Origin: Deroplatys truncata
Lineage: Eukaryota; Arthropoda; Insecta; Mantodea; Mantidae
Assembly: GCA_030765065.1 (NCBI GenBank)
Contig: CM060979.1
Location: forward strand, 107,434,350 to 107,498,349
DNA length: 64,000 bases
Direction of reading: 5' to 3'
Shown here: one piece after another, positions 59,154 to 64,000 of the stretch
Position numbering within the stretch: position 1 is the first letter of the stretch
How the letters are laid out: every line of letters begins with the position of its first letter
Position numbers and translations under genes: made by a program
Notes under the pieces: model-generated
Databases searched by the model: none
Told to the model about the DNA's origin: nothing
The model's input: the letters and a program-made list of their open reading frames with translations, nothing else

Positions 59154-59195
<42 letters not shown>
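59104..59195. repeat. (GT)n-(CG)n-(GA)n compound microsatellite
   Basis: GT run 59105-59140, short GC-alternating block to 59152, GA run 59155-59195. The GT and GC parts are alternating purine-pyrimidine and prone to Z-DNA. Confidence 0.95.
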
Positions 59196-59198
<3 letters not shown>

Positions 59199-59611
59199 GC
59201 ATAAATCACATGGAATAGCCAGGAGTAATATTAAAATCCGGTGCTTTTTACGATGCAAAGCGAGCATTTTATCGGTATTCTCCCGCCCTGAAGTCGTTGT
59301 CTAAACTGAACAATTTTCATTATTTCTTTACCCTCTGAAAAAGACTCTAACAAGGTTTGTTAAAAGATCATACTTTTGAGATGACGATATGACGAATAAG
59401 GCCTGTCTTAAATGTTGTGTAAATATTCTCTAAAGTCTGCTTCATTCTCATCGATTTTTATGCACGTTCGCTTTATTTTTTATTTTGTTTTAACATTCAG
59501 CTATAACATTATGTTCAGCTTTTTATTTCTTTTTTTTCTTTATTTTTCATAATTTAACCCTAATTCAACTAAATACTCTTATTTGTATTAAAGTTTGTTT
59601 GTTTTTTTACC
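59196..59611. other. AT-rich sequence, nothing recognised
   Basis: T-rich runs near 59520-59560 only. Confidence 0.5.
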
Positions 59612-59870
59612 GATCGAGGTGGCGCCGCGCTTACGTATGCGGCTCGCATTCGGGAGGTCACGGCGTTTAAACCCCCGGGCTACCAACCTAACCGAAGGAT
59701 TTTTCGTGATATTCCTCGGTTGCTAGGCGAATGTAGGGTTGGGTAATTCGATCGGCGATTTTCCCATCATCCTTTTTATTGCTTCGTATCATTTTCTTCT
59801 TCTTCACCGCCATACCAGGCATTAGGCTGATTACCCATCCTGAAATACTTTGATCTAGAGTTTGCTTACT
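59612..59870 (+). mobile_element. tRNA-derived SINE, family E
   Basis: Head GATCGAGGTGGCGCCGCGC (A box) and GGCGTTTAAACCCCC (B box), as in common insect SINEs of the CGAGGTGGCGCAGTGG type. The body shares GTGATATTCCTCGGTTGCTA and AGGCGAATG with the core of family B, suggesting a common core. Right end uncertain. Confidence 0.7.
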
Positions 59871-60386
59871 CCTCGACAAGCTACTGACCCAATGATTGAC
59901 TCATAAGTCCTTGGAGATACAAATCCTACAAAGAGGAGGGTAATCTGTTGAAGAAGCAGAACTTTGTGCTTTTGGTCATAAAGTTTCACTGTCACATAAT
60001 AAATTTGATACTTATATTGCATTATAAAGTGATAATACATTTTGTTTATTTATATTTTAATGATCTCCGTGTAATCTATGATTTTCTTATAGTGAAATTG
60101 GAAAGAATACAACATTTTCAGAAATTACAAGTGAAAAGAAATGGGAAGTAGGGAACAATCTGTTATACTATGTCACGTAGATTGCAACGGCCGGAAATAC
60201 CTACACTATGTAGAAGAATAAGAAGAGATAAGAAAAACTTGTTACAGGAAGCATTGGGGTGCAATTAAAATACATTTTAAAGGAACTATAATTTTTGCAA
60301 TATTTTACCATTTCCCAAATATTGGCTTGTTCCCTTAAATAGCCTAATAGTCTTAAGCAATACGCTCATGTTCGCGTAAAGGGTAG
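59871..60386. other. AT-rich sequence, nothing recognised
   Basis: Nothing supported before the SINE target duplication. Confidence 0.5.
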
Positions 60387-60887
60387 AATGTAGAATGTGT
60401 TTATTAGAGGGGGGATTTCACGCACTGCGACCACCCTGCTATATTGACCCCCCAGGGGCAGGGATGAGGCGAAGAAAGGTCCTAGGTCCGCAGGCAGACA
60501 GCCCACAGAGTCGCGCAGAAGTCCTTAATGTTTCCAGTTTGAACACCCGCGCACCAATAGAGAGAGGAATCCCAAGATGGCGACGCAGCGACCCTAAAGC
60601 GCAGGACAACTCGCAATGGTGTTGGGAGAAATGTTTCTAATGCGCATGTATCCACGACATCTACCCGTCACCGCTAGCACTACAGGACCTGAAAATACAC
60701 CGGAAACATCAAATGGAGGGATGAAATGTGAGGAAATGGAAGAAAGGAGAAATCGTGGTAGAATACACCACCCCGGCATTCGCCTTGGGTGACCAGGGGA
60801 AAACCACGAGAAACCGCATAGCCAGAGTGGGCGGTCACCGGGAATAGAATGCGGGCCACAGACGTTAACGCCTGAGCCATCCCACTC
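60387..60887 (-). mobile_element. tRNA-derived SINE, family B, full length
   Basis: 501 bp. Minus-strand order: head with GATGGCTCAGGCGTTAACGT (A box) and a B box ATTCTATTCCC (changed), core with AGGCGAATGCCGG, then a ~270 bp 3' module and a CATTCTA repeat tail. It is flanked by related 17 bp sequences, GTTCGCGTAAAGGGTAG (60370-60386) and GTTCGTGCAAAGAGTAG (60888-60904), 14 of 17 identical. Confidence 0.85.
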
Positions 60888-60904
60888 GTTCGTGCAAAGA
60901 GTAG

Positions 60905-61489
60905 CTATGTATGTAGGTACTGTCCTGGCCTGCATACATCGCTGTGCTTTTAAAACACATGCTCATCCTTCTTTATACCTACATCTGTGTTTCTACTTCA
61001 AACTTCGTTTAAAACATTTCTATGAAATATTAGTGATTTACAGGAACTGAAAAAGAAAACAGTATATCTTGTTTGCATTAATTACATATTTGACTCTTCA
61101 CTTTAATCATACACATCACATATTTTATACTTTTTTATTATATAAATTATAAAGAAAACTTGTTGCTGAACGCGTTCACTATATCCTTCCAATTAAAGTA
61201 TAATAGAACTTTGATTGCGCTTTCTTCTCAGGGATGATATTGTCATAATGCTCTGTTTATGTTGATGAGAGGTTTTATGAGTAAATAGGGGAAGCATATA
61301 TAATTACTATAGAACACTCAAATAATACATATTTAATTGCATAGAAGTGTCAATATCCTTTTTGCTTAAAGGCACAGCACTCTTCTTGCGCAACATAATT
61401 CAGGCTGCCGTCAAAACTTAAACAGTATAGTAACCAGACAGGAATTCTTAAGCAATCGGTTTCAAGTTATCAATATTGAAACCATTATC
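60905..61489. other. AT-rich sequence, nothing recognised
   Basis: Nothing supported. Confidence 0.5.
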
Positions 61490-61705
61490 ACTCGTGACCG
61501 AAATTGCGCCCCGCAGTCAGTTTTATACGTCAATTGCGCCTCTGAATTTTTTTTGGGGCATACGTCAGTTGCATCCCTGGATTTCTTAATTAATACAACA
61601 ATTGCGTCTCTGAAAGATTTGAATTGCTAGTCCCAGAATTTTAAATTCCTGGCACAAACAACATTCTATTAGTACGGAGTTTTAAGTACATTTTGCTTTT
61701 TATTT

Positions 61706-61770
61706 TTTATTTATTTATCAAAACTTCTATAAAATGGTAGATGTTGGGATGAGCAATATAAAACAAACTA
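61706..61770 (-). pseudogene. MULE-like transposase, C-terminal tip
   Basis: Minus-strand codons SLFYIAHPNIYHFIEVLINK then stop. This is the conserved C-terminal phrase (HPNI...FI..L) that follows RTTN...FHSKLN at 63703 and beyond. The two pieces are in phase when the Tigger insertion and one TA copy are removed, so they formed one exon before the insertion. Confidence 0.8.
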
Positions 61771-63700
61771 CAGTAGACCCTCGTTTAACCGAATTCCAAG
61801 GGACCGAAAAATAGCCAATTCGGTTTAACGAAGTTTGAAATAACGAGGTTTTGTAAAAGTAGTCCCGTATTATCTGAAATGGTAAAATACAACTGTTGAG
61901 TTCACTTTCTCTCTTGTTAAGCGTACCAACGAATGAGGGTGTTCCACATCTAAGAAAAAGTAAACATAACTGCTGTATATGGTATATTTGGCATTTGTTT
62001 AATTGAGAAAGTATACTGTCAAATGATTGTCGTAATTGTTTTTAAAACAGTACTATTTGGAACAATATTTTCTCATTGAATTGGTGAATCGTATAATGCA
62101 ACAAAAAATAACCTTAATAAACACTTTAAATATACCGTTTTTTAACACTAAGTTTTATTTGGAACACATGTTTTAGTTACAACTCTTATCCATTACATAT
62201 TTCAGTTCTATAATTTGAAAAAAATCTTCTTTTTTTTTGTTGTTGGCGGACCGTTGGTCGTAATATTATGGCACTCTCTGAAGATGCCACATCCAGGGCA
62301 ACCTGAAATGCCATGAAGACATCAGAAGGGACAGCAAATCTCTCGCGAACAGAAATTGCAGCTGCAGCTTCAGCGCAGAGTCGTATCTTTATGTTCCTCC
62401 TCAGATGATGACAGTAAAGAATTATCATTCTCTTCTCCATCATCAACAGATGTATGGTTCTTCAGCAGCACAGATGTTATCTATCTACGTCCATTCTTCC
62501 ATAATACGGTATAATAGGGCACCAACCGGGTGTAAGCGTGTAGAAGAGCATTATCAGAATCCCAATTGTATTAACATTATTAATTCAGATGAGGATCATT
62601 GGTTTCCTGTCCAGTTTCAGCAGTGTTATCAGTTGCTGTCCAGGCCTTCTTAAAACAGTTAGTTATGGTGTCTGTTGTAACTTCATCCCAAGCAGCAGAT
62701 ATGTTGCAGATAGCTTGCAGTACAATCCTATGTGGAACTGTTTCTTGTAGTTGTATTACACCGATGGCAGTCGGCGTCTGTAATTACATTTCATTGAGGC
62801 GGTTATTCCTTGATCCAGTGGTTGCAGACGGCTTGTAGGGTTAGCTAGCAAGAAGACAACTTCTATGGTCGGAAGTTCTAGGTCATCGAATTGATGTGTC
62901 GAGTAGTGGTCCAAAGTTAGCAAAATGTTCCTCTTTCTCGCAGCCATTTGTTGTTGAATCTTCAAGAGATTTTCATTCAAGCTTTATTGCGATTTTAATA
63001 CCGACTTCGCAGATTGAATAGGTTGACCTTTTTAAAAGTACGTGGATTTTTGTATTTTCCGATCACTAATGGTTTGAGCTTCTCATAACCATCTGAATCA
63101 GAACACAAGAACAGCGTCAATCTCTCCTTGCTGCATTTTCTTCCACGGCATTTTCCGCCCATGGCACGTAGTGTTTTTTCAGGCATGAAGTTATAGAAAA
63201 TGCTTGCTTCGCTCATATTAAATACATATCTTGGATGATGAGAGAGCTTAGATTGAAACTCTCTTGCCCACTTATTGGCATCTTCCTCGTTTCCTCTATG
63301 TGCCTCCCCACAGACACTGACAGCACTGAATTTGTCTCTTCTGAAAATACCATAGCCATCCCTCAGAAGACACAAGCCCAGAAATTCCTTCTTTCCTGGA
63401 ATTTCCCGAACCTATTTTTTAAATCATGGGGCCCGACAGTGAAAAATAAAATTGAGAAAAACTATGTGAAATGCGTAACAGAAAATACTGTAGGCGCAGC
63501 ACAATATACATATTCGGTTTAAACGCAGAATAACATTTGGAATATGTAATAAGGGGACCAAATTTTAGTTCGCAGTACGAATTATCCGAAATTCGGTTTA
63601 AGCGGTACATTTTTCCGTGTAATTCGGCAGGAACCAAGCAGCTACTACGAATTAACCGAGTTTTCGGTTTATCCGATGTCGAATTAGCGAGAGTTTACTG
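61771..63700 (-). mobile_element. pogo/Tigger-type transposon, defective
   Basis: Ends CAGTAGACCCTCGTTTAACC (left) and, inverted, CAGTAAACTCTCGCTAATTC (right). TA precedes the left end and CA (TA with one change) follows the right. About 1.93 kb, shorter than full Tigger elements. Both ends are rich in ATTCGGTTTA-type subterminal copies. Transposase remnant on the minus strand. Confidence 0.9.
62190..63400 (-). pseudogene. Tigger transposase, broken
   Basis: Minus-strand pieces in order. EFLGLCLLRDGYGIFRRDKF precedes the first catalytic site (about 63375), where NMSEASIFYNFMP stands in place of the family's N-x-D-E-T/A-G/S: the first catalytic Asp is Ser. SKERLTLFLCSDSDG and KPLVIGKYKNPRTFK follow. 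LLTLDHYSTHQ holds the second Asp and SRLQPLDQGI the third, 31 residues apart. The C-terminal piece with VFMAFQVALD ends near 62190. Frames break between pieces near 62985 and 62750, and the N-terminal CENP-B-type DNA-binding domain is missing. No active enzyme is possible. Confidence 0.85.
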
Positions 63701-63702
63701 CA

Positions 63703-64000
63703 TTAAGTTTAGAATGAAATGACTCGCAGCCATTGGTAGTTCTCATTGTTTCTGTTGGAGGAAAAGTGGAATCCTGAACTATATACGTTTCACAGATGTA
63801 ATCCAAAAACTGTTCAACACGGTGGTCTTGTGGCTGAGAAGGCATTAAGTCATATCTGAATACGTCATCGCTAACTGTAGAGTCCAAAAAAGCAAACCAA
63901 AAACAATTTCAAATACTGTTCAACTTCGGAATTGTTTGAGCGGTATTCGTTCACAGGTCCGAGACTCTGTATCTTACGCCACCAATACTGTCCTAGATGA
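63703..64000 (-). pseudogene. MULE-like transposase, partial
   Basis: The C-terminal region of a MULE-type transposase, entering from the right edge. Minus-strand codons QYWWRKIQSLGP near 63980 and VEQYLKLF near 63915 are in one frame; after a shift in a T run near 63900 the frame continues with FGLLFLDSTVSDD and DHRVEQFLDYICETYIVQD to RTTNGCESFHSKLN. Tigger interrupts after KLN; the end is at 61706-61770. The catalytic core lies outside the window. The shift and the insertion make it inactive. Confidence 0.75.

Larger units (their letters stand above)
61490..64000 (-). mobile_element. MULE-like DNA transposon, 3' end, interrupted
   Basis: The left edge carries three or four versions of TACGTCAATTGCGCCTCTGA within 130 bp, like the terminal and subterminal repeats of insect MULE-type elements. 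The coding part runs on the minus strand from beyond the window edge. A Tigger element sits in the ORF at 61771-63700. The exact left terminus near 61490 is uncertain and the right one is outside. Confidence 0.65.

Noticed and set aside
1-64000. CRISPR array, bacterial operon or rRNA
   Set aside because: No regular repeat-spacer pattern, no dense gene order and no rRNA motifs; the sequence is animal-like.

Overview
The window looks like AT-rich, intron/intergenic-type DNA from a large insect genome. A cockroach-like or other polyneopteran host is my best guess, from the mix of tRNA-derived SINEs, a Penelope-like element, an APE-RT-RNaseH LINE and a gypsy-type LTR element. That is inference; nothing here identifies the species. 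I found no convincing host protein-coding exon. Nearly everything recognisable is a mobile element, and the interest lies in how the elements are nested and built.

Layout. 0-14 kb: sparse relics (a LINE RT fragment at 2.0 kb, two copies of a ~875 bp dispersed repeat, two copies of an ~800-900 bp LTR-like repeat, a tRNA-derived SINE with a 12 bp target duplication, a purine-rich minisatellite). 14.5-18.6 kb: a minus-strand gypsy-type LTR retrotransposon with two ~979 bp LTRs and only a gag-like ORF; its primer-binding-site/LTR edge is present three times in tandem. 18.6-32 kb: SINEs, a LINE relic, a complete but inactivated mariner element (24231-25629). 32.2-44 kb: an old long inverted duplication, cut by a full-length minus-strand LINE (33357-43842, 12 bp target duplication). 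The LINE is itself cut, in its RNase H domain, by a Penelope-like element complex (34019-39340, 12-13 bp target duplication) made of an inverted 5'-truncated copy, a pseudo-LTR and a nearly full unit, each 3' end with a hammerhead-ribozyme-like motif. 47-54 kb: a third LTR-like copy, a LINE relic, two copies of a palindromic repeat whose arms are tRNA-sized, tRNA-like units pointing outward, and a SINE inserted inside another SINE. 57-64 kb: more SINEs, simple repeats, and a pogo/Tigger-type transposon (61771-63700) inserted in the coding region of a MULE-like transposase that runs off the right edge.

The elements form a relative time series. The inverted duplication at 32-44 kb is oldest (arms roughly 75% alike in the stretch compared), then the LINE, then the Penelope complex (its two 812 bp repeats differ at only about six positions that I noticed). 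Similarly the MULE predates the Tigger, and the 500 bp SINE predates the 290 bp SINE. No autonomous intact element is visible; the nearest are LINE ORF1 and the inverted Penelope copy, whose RT to GIY-YIG frame is open.

The best candidates for something undescribed are the palindromic elements with divergent 74-nt tRNA-like arms, each followed by a T-run, and the LTR element whose LTR has swallowed an older primer-binding site. All percentages and counts are by eye.
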